A stretch of 64,000 nucleotides of DNA from the NCBI RefSeq assembly GCF_009928415.1, contig NZ_JAABNN010000003.1, forward strand, positions 588,145 through 652,144, written 5' to 3'. The DNA is from Bacillus sp. USDA818B3_A. Its GTDB lineage: Bacteria; Bacillota; Bacilli; Bacillales; Cytobacillaceae. The position numbers and the translations under genes are program-made. Below, in pieces: positions 1 to 9,386 of the stretch. Numbering within the stretch: position 1 is the stretch's first letter; each line of letters opens with the position of its first letter. Below the pieces are notes generated by a model, which was not told the DNA's origin, ran no database searches, and saw only the letters and a program-made list of their open reading frames with translations.

Positions 1-702
1 AATATGCCGCAAGAATTGATGACCCAGTCCTACCCCCTCACTAGCTCCTTCAATTAATCCAGGGAGATCGGCCATGACAAAGCTTCGGCCATCTTCTGTT
101 TCTACCATTCCTAGGTTCGGAACAATCGTTGTAAAATGGTATTCAGCAATTTTAGGCTTTGCTGATGAAACAACGGATAGTAATGTCGATTTTCCTACAC
201 TTGGGAAACCAACAAGACCCACATCAGCGAGCAGCTTTAATTCAAGGATAACATCACGCTCTTGTCCTGGCTCACCATTTTCCGCTATCTCGGGAGCAGG
301 ATTTTGCGGGGTCGCAAAACGAGTGTTTCCGCGGCCGCCGCGGCCGCCTTTGGCAATAATCGCCCGTTGGCCGTGTTCCACTAAATCGGCAATAACCTCT
401 TTTGTTTCGGCGTCAGTGACAACCGTTCCTGGCGGCACCTTGACAATCATATCCTGAGAGCCTCGGCCGTGCATCCCTTTGGACATGCCGTGTTCACCGC
501 GCTCTGCTTTGAAATGACGCTTATAACGGAAATCCATTAAGGTACGAAGTCCTTCGTTTACTTCAAAAACAACATTGGCTCCTTTTCCGCCGTCCCCGCC
601 AGCTGGACCACCATTTGGTACATATTTCTCACGGCGGAAGGCAACCATCCCGTTACCGCCGTCTCCGCCTTTAACATATATTTTGACTTGATCGACAAAC
701 AT
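1..702 (-). CDS. obg: Obg-family GTPase, 3' part cut by window edge
   Basis: Essential ribosome-associated GTPase of 50S assembly that in Bacillus also feeds into the stress and sporulation responses. The first 234 codons are present and the C-terminal end lies outside the window. The product starts [18 protein letters not shown], the glycine-rich Obg fold, with the GGRGGRGN stretch near residue 115. The G domain follows with P-loop GFPSVGKST and the G3 motif DLPG. The ATG sits behind a GGAGGAATTAG ribosome site. It lies directly downstream of spo0B, as in B. subtilis (spo0B-obg). Family assignment is near certain; completeness of the gene cannot be judged here. Confidence 0.97.
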   Translation of the reverse strand, partial: MFVDQVKIYVKGGDGGNGMVAFRREKYVPNGGPAGGDGGKGANVVFEVNEGLRTLMDFRYKRHFKAERGEHGMSKGMHGRGSQDMIVKVPPGTVVTDAETKEVIADLVEHGQRAIIAKGGRGGRGNTRFATPQNPAPEIAENGEPGQERDVILELKLLADVGLVGFPSVGKSTLLSVVSSAKPKIAEYHFTTIVPNLGMVETEDGRSFVMADLPGLIEGASEGVGLGHQFLRHI

Positions 703-749
703 CTAATTCCTCCAGTCTTGCACAATGAATAAACTGATCGCAGTTCGTA

Positions 750-1286
750 TTATTCTTTTAGTATGGGCATAAATAGCTCTAGCGAGAGCTCCGTTTCTGA
801 AAATTCCTTAATGATTAAATCAATCTTTTTTTCAGATAGGAAGTTCTCGATCAGTTCTCTGTTACTTATTATTCCGCTAAAATCAAAAAAGAAACGAATC
901 CCGTCTGATTGCGGTTCAATGGTAATCGATAAATTATTTTCTTGAAAGGGCTCAATCGCTTGGTTCAAACTCCAAAAAAAGTTGTTCGTCCAATTCGTGA
1001 CAGCCAAATCATTAATTTTTGAGGACTCTGAATCAAACAGGACCTCATATTCCAACTTAAAAGAAGGATTCTCCCAGTTGGATTTTAACAGCAGCGCAGC
1101 AAATAAAGGCATATGTAAATTTGATAGTTTTGTTTCATGCTGGGCTTCAATCACAATCTCATCAATTACTTGTTTCACCCGGTCAATTCGATTTAAGTCC
1201 AGGTTCCCCTTAATTAGCTGCAGCTTGTTTAACCAATCATGCCGTGAGTGCCGGAGCACCTCAACAATATCCCATTCTTTCTCCAT
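750..1286 (-). CDS. spo0B: Sporulation initiation phosphotransferase Spo0B
   Basis: Cytoplasmic phosphotransferase that carries phosphate from Spo0F to Spo0A in the sporulation phosphorelay. The helical hairpin motif RHSRHDWLNKLQLIKGNL carries the phospho-accepting His (H16 with the start used here), followed by a degenerate histidine-kinase-like C-terminal domain without ATP motifs. The open frame extends 21 codons further upstream, but the internal ATG (MEKEWDIVEV) is chosen because GGGAG lies just ahead of it and the extra residues are hydrophobic and atypical. Product 178 aa, slightly shorter than the 192 aa of B. subtilis. Its neighbours obg and rpmA match the classic order. Confidence 0.93.
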   Translation of the reverse strand: MEKEWDIVEVLRHSRHDWLNKLQLIKGNLDLNRIDRVKQVIDEIVIEAQHETKLSNLHMPLFAALLLKSNWENPSFKLEYEVLFDSESSKINDLAVTNWTNNFFWSLNQAIEPFQENNLSITIEPQSDGIRFFFDFSGIISNRELIENFLSEKKIDLIIKEFSETELSLELFMPILKE

Positions 1287-1448
1287 ATGTACACTCCCAC
1301 ATTTAAGTGTTGACACTGTTTGCTGTAAGTATATCAAAAAAACAAACATGAGTAGACTTTTTTCGCTAAGAAATGTTGATAAGAGGCAAAAATTACTATG
1401 AAGAGTCCCTGAAGTGGAAAGCGAGAGGTATCTTTTTCAAGACAAAAA

Positions 1449-1479
1449 GAAAACTCTAACCAAACAGGTTAGAGTTTTC
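1449..1479 (-). terminator. Rho-independent terminator after rpmA
   Basis: Perfect 13-bp stem (GAAAACTCTAACC and its complement, 5-nt loop), followed on the minus strand by a T-rich tract. It closes the rplU-prp-rpmA operon before spo0B. Confidence 0.85.
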
Positions 1480-1489
1480 TAAGCAAACC

Positions 1490-2126
<637 letters not shown>

Positions 2127-2141
2127 CTATGATTCAACACC

Positions 2142-2450
2142 TTACGCGTTGATTTTTTCGATGACAACTTTAGTGTAAGGTTGACGATGACCTTGTTTCT
2201 TACGGTTGTTTTTCTTCGCTTTGTACTTGAAAACAATGATTTTCTTCGCACGGCCTTGTTTTTCAACTTTAGCTGTAACAGTAGCGCCTGCAACAACAGG
2301 ACTTCCAACTTTTACAGTTTCACCGCCAACGAAAAGAACCTTGTCAAAAGTAACTGTTTCACCAGCTTCAACATCTAATTTTTCGATGTAGATAGCTTGG
2401 CCTTCTTCAACTTTCAATTGCTTACCGCCAGTTTCGATAATTGCGTACAT
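2142..2450 (-). CDS. rplU: 50S ribosomal protein L21
   Basis: Large-subunit ribosomal protein, first gene of the rplU-prp-rpmA operon. The 102-aa product starts [17 protein letters not shown] and ends [16 protein letters not shown], matching the usual Bacillus length. An in-frame GTG nine bases upstream overlaps the AAGGAGG ribosome site, so the ATG at 2450 is preferred (8-nt spacing). It is preceded by a structured leader at 2460-2600 that fits the known L21 autoregulatory leader. Confidence 0.98.
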   Translation of the reverse strand: MYAIIETGGKQLKVEEGQAIYIEKLDVEAGETVTFDKVLFVGGETVKVGSPVVAGATVTAKVEKQGRAKKIIVFKYKAKKNNRKKQGHRQPYTKVVIEKINA

Positions 2451-2459
2451 GAACTGCAC

Positions 2460-2600
2460 CTCCTTATAAACTCAGACTCGCCAAATACAGGCGCTCATGC
2501 ACTTTTTAAAGGCAAAAGACTTAGTACCTGGATTGTGCGGTTGTAGCACGGGTGCTACAAACATAACAGTAAGATGTTAACATAGATTGATTGAATGTGT
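2460..2600 (-). promoter_or_regulatory. L21 ribosomal protein leader (cis-regulatory RNA)
   Basis: The 5' untranslated region of rplU contains a perfect 9-bp hairpin at 2541-2560 (TTGTAGCAC-GG-GTGCTACAA) and a second, weaker GC-rich stem nearer the gene, with the AAGGAGG site immediately downstream. Bacillus rplU is known to carry an autoregulatory L21 leader, and position and hairpin fit. The exact ends are estimated; a covariance search would settle them. Confidence 0.65.
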
Positions 2601-2633
2601 CAATAGAATTTGGGTACTTCATTTTTTTAAGTC

Positions 2634-4085
2634 CTATTCCTTCAGTGCAAGTTCATCAGCATCCCCAAACTGATTTAGCTGATAATAATGCGGCAAAGCA
2701 GGCTGAAGGGTAAAATAAAGTTTAACCTTGAGCAGTTCTTCGAGCATATCTTTATGAGCCCCATCTACACCAAGCAGCATCTCTTTTACTTCCGGTGTTG
2801 TTTCGATGAGAACCGCCTCAAAATCGGCATGACGGTGCTCAATCAGCTCTCGTTCGAGCCGGAAAGCAACTGTTTCCGGACTAAGGATCCGGCCAGTCCC
2901 TTCACAGACGGGGCATTTATCTTTCAGTGCCTCTGAAATTGTCACCTTTGTCTTTTTCCTCGTGAGCTGAAGGATACCAAGCTCCGTGAATCCAATCATC
3001 TTGGTTCTTCTTTCATCTTTCGTTAATTCTTTTTCCATCGTATCGAGAATCGACTGCTTATCATGCTCCCGAGTCATGTCGATGAAATCAATCAGGACGA
3101 TTCCGCCAATATCGCGAAGGCGAAGCTGCCTGACAATTTCTTTGGCCGCAAGCTGGTTCGTTTTTAGGACGGTTTCCTGGTAATCTGCCTTGCCAGAAAA
3201 CTTTCCTGTATTTACATCTACGATCGTTAAGGCCTCTGTTTCATCAAAGATCAAGTAAGCCCCGTGGTCAAGCCAGACAATCCGCTTTAGTGCTTTATCG
3301 ATTTCATGGTCTATTTTGTTCGTTGAAAAAATATTCTCTTTCCCATTGTAATAGGTAACTTTAATGTGTTTATTGAGCGGCTCAAGTAATTTTTTTAGAG
3401 AAATATCATCCACGAGTATTTCGCCGGACTTCATCCTGGCAGCTTGGGAGGAAATCCTATCAACAAAGGTATCTCTTTGAAAAATTAACCCGGGCTTTTT
3501 TAAGGATGAAGCTTTATGTAAGAGATGTTGGTATTGGTCTCTTAGTGTCTGAAGTTCGCTTGCAAGTTCTTCTTCTGAACTATAAATTCCAGAGGTCCGG
3601 ATGATCAACCCTTCTTCATCGGTTTTTAACTGACTTCCGATTCGCCTTAGTGCCGATTTTTTCGATTCATCGGCGATCTTTTTTGATACCGCCACATATC
3701 GTCCCTGCGGCATATAAATAAGGTGATTCCCCTCTATTTCGATTATCCCCTTAACCTTTGGACCTTTGGGGCCTGTTGCGTCCTTCTCCACCTGTACCAG
3801 CATCTTTTCGCCTTGATGGACGAATGATGTGATATTCTTTTGTTTATCAGTGGACTGGACATAGGACGGGAGGACATTCCGGTTTAAATAGGCATTCTTC
3901 TCCTCACCGATATCAATAAAGGCAGCATTCATTCCCGGGAGGACCTTTGTGACGGTCCCAAAATAAATATTACCGACTAACGAGCGATTGCTTGGTCTGT
4001 CGATGACAATGGTTTCAACCCGGTTGTCTCTTAAATAAGCAAAGCGCTTTTCGCGCGAATTGTAATTCACAATTAAGGTTTCCAA
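2634..4085 (-). CDS. rng: Ribonuclease E/G family protein
   Basis: Single-strand endoribonuclease of the RNase E/G family, acting in rRNA and mRNA processing. The 483-aa product has an S1-type RNA-binding domain in the first 120 residues (GNIYFGTVTKVLPGMNAAFIDIG), the catalytic core with metal-binding motifs DVNTGKF and IDFIDM, and the Zn-link motif CPVCEGTGR near residue 405. Length matches E. coli RNase G (489 aa). B. subtilis lacks this enzyme and relies on RNase Y and RNase J, so its presence separates this organism from the B. subtilis group. Located between spoIVFB and rplU on the same strand. Confidence 0.93.
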   Translation of the reverse strand: METLIVNYNSREKRFAYLRDNRVETIVIDRPSNRSLVGNIYFGTVTKVLPGMNAAFIDIGEEKNAYLNRNVLPSYVQSTDKQKNITSFVHQGEKMLVQVEKDATGPKGPKVKGIIEIEGNHLIYMPQGRYVAVSKKIADESKKSALRRIGSQLKTDEEGLIIRTSGIYSSEEELASELQTLRDQYQHLLHKASSLKKPGLIFQRDTFVDRISSQAARMKSGEILVDDISLKKLLEPLNKHIKVTYYNGKENIFSTNKIDHEIDKALKRIVWLDHGAYLIFDETEALTIVDVNTGKFSGKADYQETVLKTNQLAAKEIVRQLRLRDIGGIVLIDFIDMTREHDKQSILDTMEKELTKDERRTKMIGFTELGILQLTRKKTKVTISEALKDKCPVCEGTGRILSPETVAFRLERELIEHRHADFEAVLIETTPEVKEMLLGVDGAHKDMLEELLKVKLYFTLQPALPHYYQLNQFGDADELALKE

Positions 4086-4126
4086 ATGACGTTTTCCTCA
4101 CTTATTTACAATATATTAAACTAACC

Positions 4127-4330
4127 GTTGAGGACATTTCTTCTTGTATTTTCCTTCGATTGTCCTCAAGAGCAACCATTGAGGGCACTTTTTCACGGGT
4201 TCCCTTCTTGATTGTCCTCAAGTGCACTCATTGAGGACACTTTCTCACGGGTTCCCTTCTTGATTGTCCTCAAGTGCACTCATTGAGGACACTTTCTCAC
4301 GGGTTCCCTTCTTGATTGTCCCCAATAACC
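4127..4330. repeat. Four tandem 52-bp repeats with internal hairpins
   Basis: Four head-to-tail units begin at 4127, 4178, 4230 and 4282. Units 2 and 3 differ by two bases only; unit 1 is degenerate and unit 4 truncated. Every unit carries TTGAGGACA and TGTCCTCAA, so each junction can form a 9-bp hairpin around a GTGCACTCA-type loop. The period is not a multiple of three and no reading frame stays meaningful. The array lies between spoIVFB and rng. There are no unique spacers, so it is not a CRISPR. Confidence 0.9.
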
Positions 4331-4482
4331 TAACAAAAGACATCTTAACAAACCTTCACTTAATATATCCATGGAAGCCGTTATTGGGAACAGCGGTTAC
4401 TCAATATCGACTCTCATGTTTATATGTTCTTAATGTACCTTTTGCAAGAGCCGCCTATCTGTTTAGGTTTTCTAATCACAGA

Positions 4483-4510
4483 AGAAGCGCTCGGTCTCCG
4501 GGCGCTTCTC
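4483..4510. terminator. Hairpin after spoIVFB
   Basis: A 12-bp imperfect GC-rich stem (AGAAGCGCTCGG / CCGGGCGCTTCT, 3-nt loop) just downstream of spoIVFB. The T-rich tract is clearer on the plus strand (CTGCTTTTATAT) than on the minus strand, so its terminator function for spoIVFB is plausible rather than certain. Confidence 0.55.
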
Positions 4511-4530
4511 CTGCTTTTATATATTATACC

Positions 4531-5400
4531 CTAATAATAGGAAAAAAGAAGGTCGCTGATTTTATCCGTCAGCCGCTTTTCGGTAAAATAAGCATGTAAG
4601 AGTTCATTTTCATCAAGCGTTCCGGTCTCCCTGCCATCTGCCTCCACAATAATTGGATGCTTGCAGCCCCGCTGGAATTTTTCGAGAACATGTATGACTA
4701 AGTCCTCTTCATTGGCTTGGATTGGCTTCAAATTGTCTGGGGACGATTTTTTTCCATAATAGCGCTCAAGTAAAAATCTCATAAAGATATAGCGGCGCTG
4801 CTTCCATTCATGGTAAAGCGAGAAAAACAGGAAGAAGATGACCACCCACACATTCAAGTGCAATGGTGCTGTTAACAAAATAATCATGGAAAACAACCCT
4901 AAGCCAATCAGCGATATCACCAAAGTCATTTGATGGGCCTTAGGAAATGAATCTTTTAAGGAAAGAAGCAAAAATACCAATTTCCCTCCATCCAGCGGCC
5001 AGACTGGAAAGAGGTTGAACACTAGAATCATCACATTATAATGGATGAATAATTGAAATAAATCCTCCGGGAGAATCTGCAGCGAAAATAGGCCGTAGGC
5101 AAGCGCAACCATCCAAACATGCTGCAGTGGACCGGCAAGAACGACAATCGTCTCTTCCTTCAGCGGGCGGTTACCGTGCTCATCCATTTCCGCCACCCCG
5201 CCAAACGGGAGCAGCGAAATTTTTTTAATTCTCCACGAAAAAAAAGAAGCTGCAGCAGCATGTCCCATCTCGTGTATAAAGATAATACCAAGAAGCATGG
5301 AGACCTCTAGAAAATGTGCTGTAGCGATTGATAACGCAATGACAATCCACAGCAAGGGATGGATTGAAATCAGTTTTAAAAGTGTAATCGCCCTATTCAA
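4531..5400 (-). CDS. spoIVFB: SpoIVFB, intramembrane metalloprotease for pro-sigma-K
   Basis: Site-2-type protease in the mother-cell membrane around the forespore; cleaves pro-sigma-K late in sporulation. The 289-aa product has the zinc motif HEMGH at residues 43-47, the second metal motif FPVWPLDGG near residue 137, about six hydrophobic segments, and a C-terminal CBS-type domain (from NEEDLVIHVL on) that senses ATP in the family. It overlaps spoIVFA by 8 bp, matching their tight functional coupling: SpoIVFA holds and inhibits SpoIVFB. Confidence 0.96.
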   Translation of the reverse strand: MNRAITLLKLISIHPLLWIVIALSIATAHFLEVSMLLGIIFIHEMGHAAAASFFSWRIKKISLLPFGGVAEMDEHGNRPLKEETIVVLAGPLQHVWMVALAYGLFSLQILPEDLFQLFIHYNVMILVFNLFPVWPLDGGKLVFLLLSLKDSFPKAHQMTLVISLIGLGLFSMIILLTAPLHLNVWVVIFFLFFSLYHEWKQRRYIFMRFLLERYYGKKSSPDNLKPIQANEEDLVIHVLEKFQRGCKHPIIVEADGRETGTLDENELLHAYFTEKRLTDKISDLLFSYY

Positions 5401-6193
5401 AGCGGATCACCTGGATAGGATCGATAAAATTATCGCCCTTTTTAATGGCAAAATAATATTTGCCCTTTGTCTTATCTTCATTCGCTGAGGTGGAAACCGT
5501 TCCAACTACTGCCCTTTTGTCAATATACTCATATAATTTAACCTTTACTTCGTCTAAATTACCGTACCATGTTTCTGATTGATCTGCATGCTGGATGATA
5601 ATGGTTTTGCCTATTCCTTCTTTTACACCTACAAACGTAACAAGTCCATCATTAATCGCTTGAACGGCTGCACCCTTCCCTGTTTCAATCATAATGCCTT
5701 GGCCATTTTTTTCGAAGTTTTCAAGGATTTTTCCCATTGCTGGAACAGAGAAATTCTGATTCTCAGCTACTGTTTTTTCTTCCGCTTTATCACTATCTGT
5801 AAATGGCAGCAGCGCTAATGGTTTGCCGAACTTCTCTTCATACCAATTCGAGACTACAGCAAATTCAAAATCCTTGTCCATTTGACCTGTAATGAAGTCC
5901 CTGGCAGGATCGAGTTTTGCGGTATGATTACGAAATAAAATTGCTATCGCTAAGAATAGCAGTGCTGAGGCTAATATTTTGAAAAAGAAGACTTCCTTTT
6001 TAAAAAGCGGATGCCCCGCATCATCCCCTCCGTTTCCTGAAGGACTCATATTCTTAAAATCATAGTGATCATCCGCACCCGGCCAAGTAATTTGGCGTTC
6101 AGGCATTCGTTCTGGACCTTTTGAGTTATTCCCTTGTTCCTTTTTCCTTTTGGCGATACGCCGCCGTATTTCTTCCGGTGTAGACCGCGCCAT
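5393..6193 (-). CDS. spoIVFA: SpoIVFA, regulator of SpoIVFB
   Basis: Membrane regulator that anchors and inhibits SpoIVFB until cleaved by forespore-secreted proteases. The product starts MARSTPEEIRRRIAKRKKEQ, has a basic N-terminus, one membrane segment near residues 70-90, and a C-terminal LytM/M23-like domain without the zinc residues (GLVTFVGVKEGIGKTIIIQH, then YYFAIKKGDNFIDPIQVIRFE). In-frame TTG and ATG codons occur at 6202 and 6199, but the GGGAAAAGGG ribosome site is best spaced for the ATG at 6193. The alternatives differ only by three residues. Confidence 0.93.
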   Translation of the reverse strand: MARSTPEEIRRRIAKRKKEQGNNSKGPERMPERQITWPGADDHYDFKNMSPSGNGGDDAGHPLFKKEVFFFKILASALLFLAIAILFRNHTAKLDPARDFITGQMDKDFEFAVVSNWYEEKFGKPLALLPFTDSDKAEEKTVAENQNFSVPAMGKILENFEKNGQGIMIETGKGAAVQAINDGLVTFVGVKEGIGKTIIIQHADQSETWYGNLDEVKVKLYEYIDKRAVVGTVSTSANEDKTKGKYYFAIKKGDNFIDPIQVIRFE

Positions 6194-6259
6194 ACCCATC
6201 AACCCTTTTCCCGCTTTTTGTACAAGTTTATGTACGAGAATGAAAGAGTATGACTGTAT

Positions 6260-6293
6260 AAAAAAAACCTGTCCATTATTTATCGGACAGGTT
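6260..6293 (-). terminator. Terminator after minD
   Basis: Perfect 9-bp stem AACCTGTCC/GGACAGGTT with a 10-nt loop, followed on the minus strand by an uninterrupted T run. It ends the mreB-mreC-mreD-minC-minD transcript before spoIVFA. Confidence 0.9.
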
Positions 6294-6304
6294 GGTAATT
6301 TAAT

Positions 6305-7108
6305 TTATCTAACGCCAAAAAACTTTTTAAGTTTGGTAAAAACACCTTTGTTTGCTTCCTCAAGCGGCTGGAGCGGAATGGATTCACCAAGAATTCTTCT
6401 GGCGATATTCCGGTAGGCAATCGATGCTTTGCTGTTTGGATTAAGGGCAATCGGCTCACCGTGATTGGAGGCTTTAATGACCTCTTCGTCGTCGGCCACA
6501 ATCCCCATCAACTCAATCGATAAATGCTGGGTAATTTCATCAATATCCAGCATATCGCCGCTCTTCATCATATGATTGCGAATCCGGTTGACGACTAATC
6601 TTGGTGCCTCCATATGCTGCTGTTTTTCAATCAGACCAATTATTCGGTCAGCATCACGAACAGCAGAAACCTCAGGCGTTGTCACAACAATCGCCTTATC
6701 AGCCCCTGCAATCGCATTTTGGAAGCCCTGCTCAATACCGGCCGGACAATCGATGATAATATAATCATAATCTTGTTTTAATTCGGTCATCAGTTCTTTC
6801 ATTTGGTCAGGCGTAACGGCTGATTTATCAACAGTTTGTGCCGCTGGCAGTAAATATAATAAACCATCAAATCGCTTATCTTTTACCAAGGCTTGATGGA
6901 TTTTACATCTTTTTTCGACTACATCGACCAAGTCATAAATAATTCGATTCTCTAAACCCATGACTACATCTAAATTTCGAAGACCGATGTCTGTATCTAC
7001 TAAGCATACCTTTTTACCTTGAAGGGCTAATGATGTACCAATATTAGCAGAAGTAGTGGTTTTTCCCACTCCGCCCTTACCGGATGTAATTACGATTGCC
7101 TCTCCCAC
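6305..7108 (-). CDS. minD: Septum-site determining ATPase MinD
   Basis: Membrane-associated ATPase that with MinC blocks division at the poles. The 267-aa product has the deviant Walker A motif GKGGVGKTT at residues 10-18, the Walker B-type stretch IIIDCPAGIE, and a C-terminal amphipathic membrane-targeting helix (TKLKKFFGVR). It starts immediately after the minC stop codon, so the two are translationally coupled. No minE is present, as expected for Bacillus, where DivIVA/MinJ place the system. Confidence 0.98.
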   Translation of the reverse strand: MGEAIVITSGKGGVGKTTTSANIGTSLALQGKKVCLVDTDIGLRNLDVVMGLENRIIYDLVDVVEKRCKIHQALVKDKRFDGLLYLLPAAQTVDKSAVTPDQMKELMTELKQDYDYIIIDCPAGIEQGFQNAIAGADKAIVVTTPEVSAVRDADRIIGLIEKQQHMEAPRLVVNRIRNHMMKSGDMLDIDEITQHLSIELMGIVADDEEVIKASNHGEPIALNPNSKASIAYRNIARRILGESIPLQPLEEANKGVFTKLKKFFGVR

Positions 7109-7789
7109 TTAAAGTCCCCCTTCGAATCTATTTAAATTCGGCCTTAATTGAACTAAAACTTGTAATCTATCAACAATGATCTGCCGGTTCTCATCTATGT
7201 ATGCACATTCCATTTCCCGTGGTTCATTGTTTTCTGCATGATCGGGTGCACTATTAATTTGATCACTGATCCTTAACTGTGATGGTTTCATGCTAGACGC
7301 AGCAATGACTGCCTCCTCGTTGCCATAGCAGCCTGCATGCGCCACACCTTTTAATGTTCCCATGATAAAAATATTTCCGCCGGCGATAACTGTACCACCA
7401 GGGTTTACATCACCAATTAATAATAAATCACCAGGGGCTTCGAGCACCTGCCCTGAGCGGATAATTTTTGAAACGGTCTTTACCTCATGTTCTTTTTTTA
7501 GTTGTTCCGCTTCTTCCATCGTAATCACATTCGAAACAATATCATCTACGATTAAGTTCTTTTTCAGGCGGATTAATTCGTTTAATTCTTCCCGTTGCTC
7601 TTCGGTTATATAACGGTTGCCCATATTTACTTTTACATAAATAAGATTACGCTCATCCTGTGTACGGGAGTTTTCTGATAGCTTTTCATCTAGTTCCCTT
7701 TTCAGTTCTTGAAACGAACATGTATCGTCAAGATGAAGGACAAGGCCTTCCTTCGTACCTTTTATTGTAACATTTTGCCGCTTTTTCAT
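7109..7789 (-). CDS. minC: Septum-site determining protein MinC
   Basis: Inhibitor of FtsZ assembly. The 226-aa product has an N-terminal FtsZ-inhibiting domain ([16 protein letters not shown]) and a C-terminal right-handed beta-helix with the MinD-binding region ([35 protein letters not shown]). Length and domain order are normal for Bacillus. Cotranscribed with minD and, through a 146-bp gap, with mreBCD upstream. Confidence 0.97.
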   Translation of the reverse strand: MKKRQNVTIKGTKEGLVLHLDDTCSFQELKRELDEKLSENSRTQDERNLIYVKVNMGNRYITEEQREELNELIRLKKNLIVDDIVSNVITMEEAEQLKKEHEVKTVSKIIRSGQVLEAPGDLLLIGDVNPGGTVIAGGNIFIMGTLKGVAHAGCYGNEEAVIAASSMKPSQLRISDQINSAPDHAENNEPREMECAYIDENRQIIVDRLQVLVQLRPNLNRFEGGL

Positions 7790-7935
7790 GGAGAATTTTT
7801 CACCTCATAATAAGAAAACAATTTCGAAATAAACAGTCCATTGTCTTATTTCAAATCAAAGAATACAGATATTAAATAAAAATTCGACACGAAGGGTCCG
7901 TTCTCCTTTTTTTAAAAAAGAAAACTGTGATAGAA

Positions 7936-8454
7936 CTATTCAGCCCGGATTGCTTCACTATGCTTTTCAAACAATCGTTTCAGTGGATATCCAAAAATAA
8001 TAACAAACAAAGTATTTAAGAGTAGAGTTGGATAAAACCGTAAATCAATAAAGCTCATAAAGTCTAAATCTGTCACATCGATGAGATGGTCCATCTCATA
8101 AACGCCCACTTCTAATAACGCTATCCCGACAATCGAAACAAGGATGGCAATGAAAAAGTTGTTTTGCAGGATGTTCAGTAATTTGGACGCGATATAAACG
8201 ACGAATGGAAAAAGAAATAAGTAGATCCCAATAATTTCAATATAAACAATATCAAACAAAAGACCGAAGATGGCAGCATAAATTAACCCTTTTTTCCGGC
8301 TGACGAATATCGCTAAAAATAACAGTGCAGCAAAAAGAAAGTGAGGGGCTATGATTTTATTATCGCCAAAAAGATTTGTTGGAACATATTGAACGAATAG
8401 GCTTTCAAATAAAAATAAAAACAGAAACAAAAGAGGAAGCAGGAATTTTTTCAT
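7936..8454 (-). CDS. mreD: Rod shape-determining protein MreD
   Basis: Integral membrane component of the elongation complex that directs lateral wall synthesis with MreB, MreC and RodA. The 172-aa product is nearly all hydrophobic, with about five or six membrane segments and the family features LFDIVYI and FGYPL. The stop of mreC and the start of mreD overlap as TAATG, so the pair is translationally coupled. Confidence 0.95.
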   Translation of the reverse strand: MKKFLLPLLFLFLFLFESLFVQYVPTNLFGDNKIIAPHFLFAALLFLAIFVSRKKGLIYAAIFGLLFDIVYIEIIGIYLFLFPFVVYIASKLLNILQNNFFIAILVSIVGIALLEVGVYEMDHLIDVTDLDFMSFIDLRFYPTLLLNTLFVIIFGYPLKRLFEKHSEAIRAE

Positions 8455-9329
8455 TATTCCTCCTCCTCTGTCGTCGTATCGGTTTCATCAGCCTGTTTCA
8501 TGATTCTTTTGGTGACAATCACGGTTTTGATATCGTAAAAGTCAGCTCCTGGCTTGACTAAAGCCGTTTGGTTCAATCCATATTGATCCTGCTTTACCTC
8601 AACCACTTTCCCGATCATTAAGCCCTTAGGGAAAACATCTCCCAATCCTGAGGTAATGACGGTCTGTCCTTTTTTGATTTCAGCACCAGAAGGAATGGCT
8701 TTGACTTGGAGTAATTTTTTCTTGTCATCATAGCCTTCAACAAGTCCATAGACATCTGTTTTCCCTTGGACGATAGCAGAAATCCGGTTCTTTGGATCAT
8801 TTGAACTCAACAATTGGACAGTCGAGCTAAATTGCGTGACACTTTTCACTTTACCAATCAATCCGTTCGCAGTGACCACCGCCATATTTTTCTTGACTCC
8901 GTTTAATGTTCCTTTATCAATGATAATCATTTCATGCCAACGATCAGGGTTTCTTCCAATAACAGTTGCTGAGAGTGGATCATAGTCTCTCAGAGTTTTT
9001 GTTTCATCGAGAACGTCACGTAATTCTTTATTGTCTTTCTTCAGCTCCTGAACTTCTGCTTCAAGGCTGGCCAAATTTTCAATTCGTGATTTTAATGCTT
9101 TATTCTCTTCGTATGTATTGGTAAGGTCCTGGAGATTTTCAAAAAAGCCTGCAACATAGTTGGTAGGCTTTGCAACCAAAGATTGAACCCAGCCGGTTGT
9201 ATCTTTAACAAATTGTTCCGGCCAGGTTAGTTTGCTTCTCTCCCGTAAAGAAAACCCAATCAATGCCACGAGAACGATAATGCTGACAAGCAAAATAATC
9301 AGTCGTTTATTCATAAAGAACTGTGGCAT
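8454..9329 (-). CDS. mreC: Rod shape-determining protein MreC
   Basis: Bitopic membrane protein of the elongasome. The 291-aa product has an N-terminal membrane anchor (residues about 9-26), a coiled coil at about 65-105 (ENKALKSRIENLASLEAEVQ region), and the double beta-barrel MreC domain. The C-terminus ends in an unusual acid/Thr tail (DETDTTTEEEE). The start is supported by an AGAGGTG site. Confidence 0.96.
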   Translation of the reverse strand: MPQFFMNKRLIILLVSIIVLVALIGFSLRERSKLTWPEQFVKDTTGWVQSLVAKPTNYVAGFFENLQDLTNTYEENKALKSRIENLASLEAEVQELKKDNKELRDVLDETKTLRDYDPLSATVIGRNPDRWHEMIIIDKGTLNGVKKNMAVVTANGLIGKVKSVTQFSSTVQLLSSNDPKNRISAIVQGKTDVYGLVEGYDDKKKLLQVKAIPSGAEIKKGQTVITSGLGDVFPKGLMIGKVVEVKQDQYGLNQTALVKPGADFYDIKTVIVTKRIMKQADETDTTTEEEE

Positions 9330-9386
9330 GATTATACACCTCTTTTTTTCTATATAGATAAGAAAGTAATAGTTTAATTAACACCC

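Noticed and set aside
74..457. 127-codon plus-strand frame
   Set aside because: Antisense shadow of obg, which has all GTPase motifs on the minus strand.
4127..4330. Possible CRISPR array
   Set aside because: Units are directly adjacent with no unique spacers and no cas genes are nearby; it is a plain tandem repeat.
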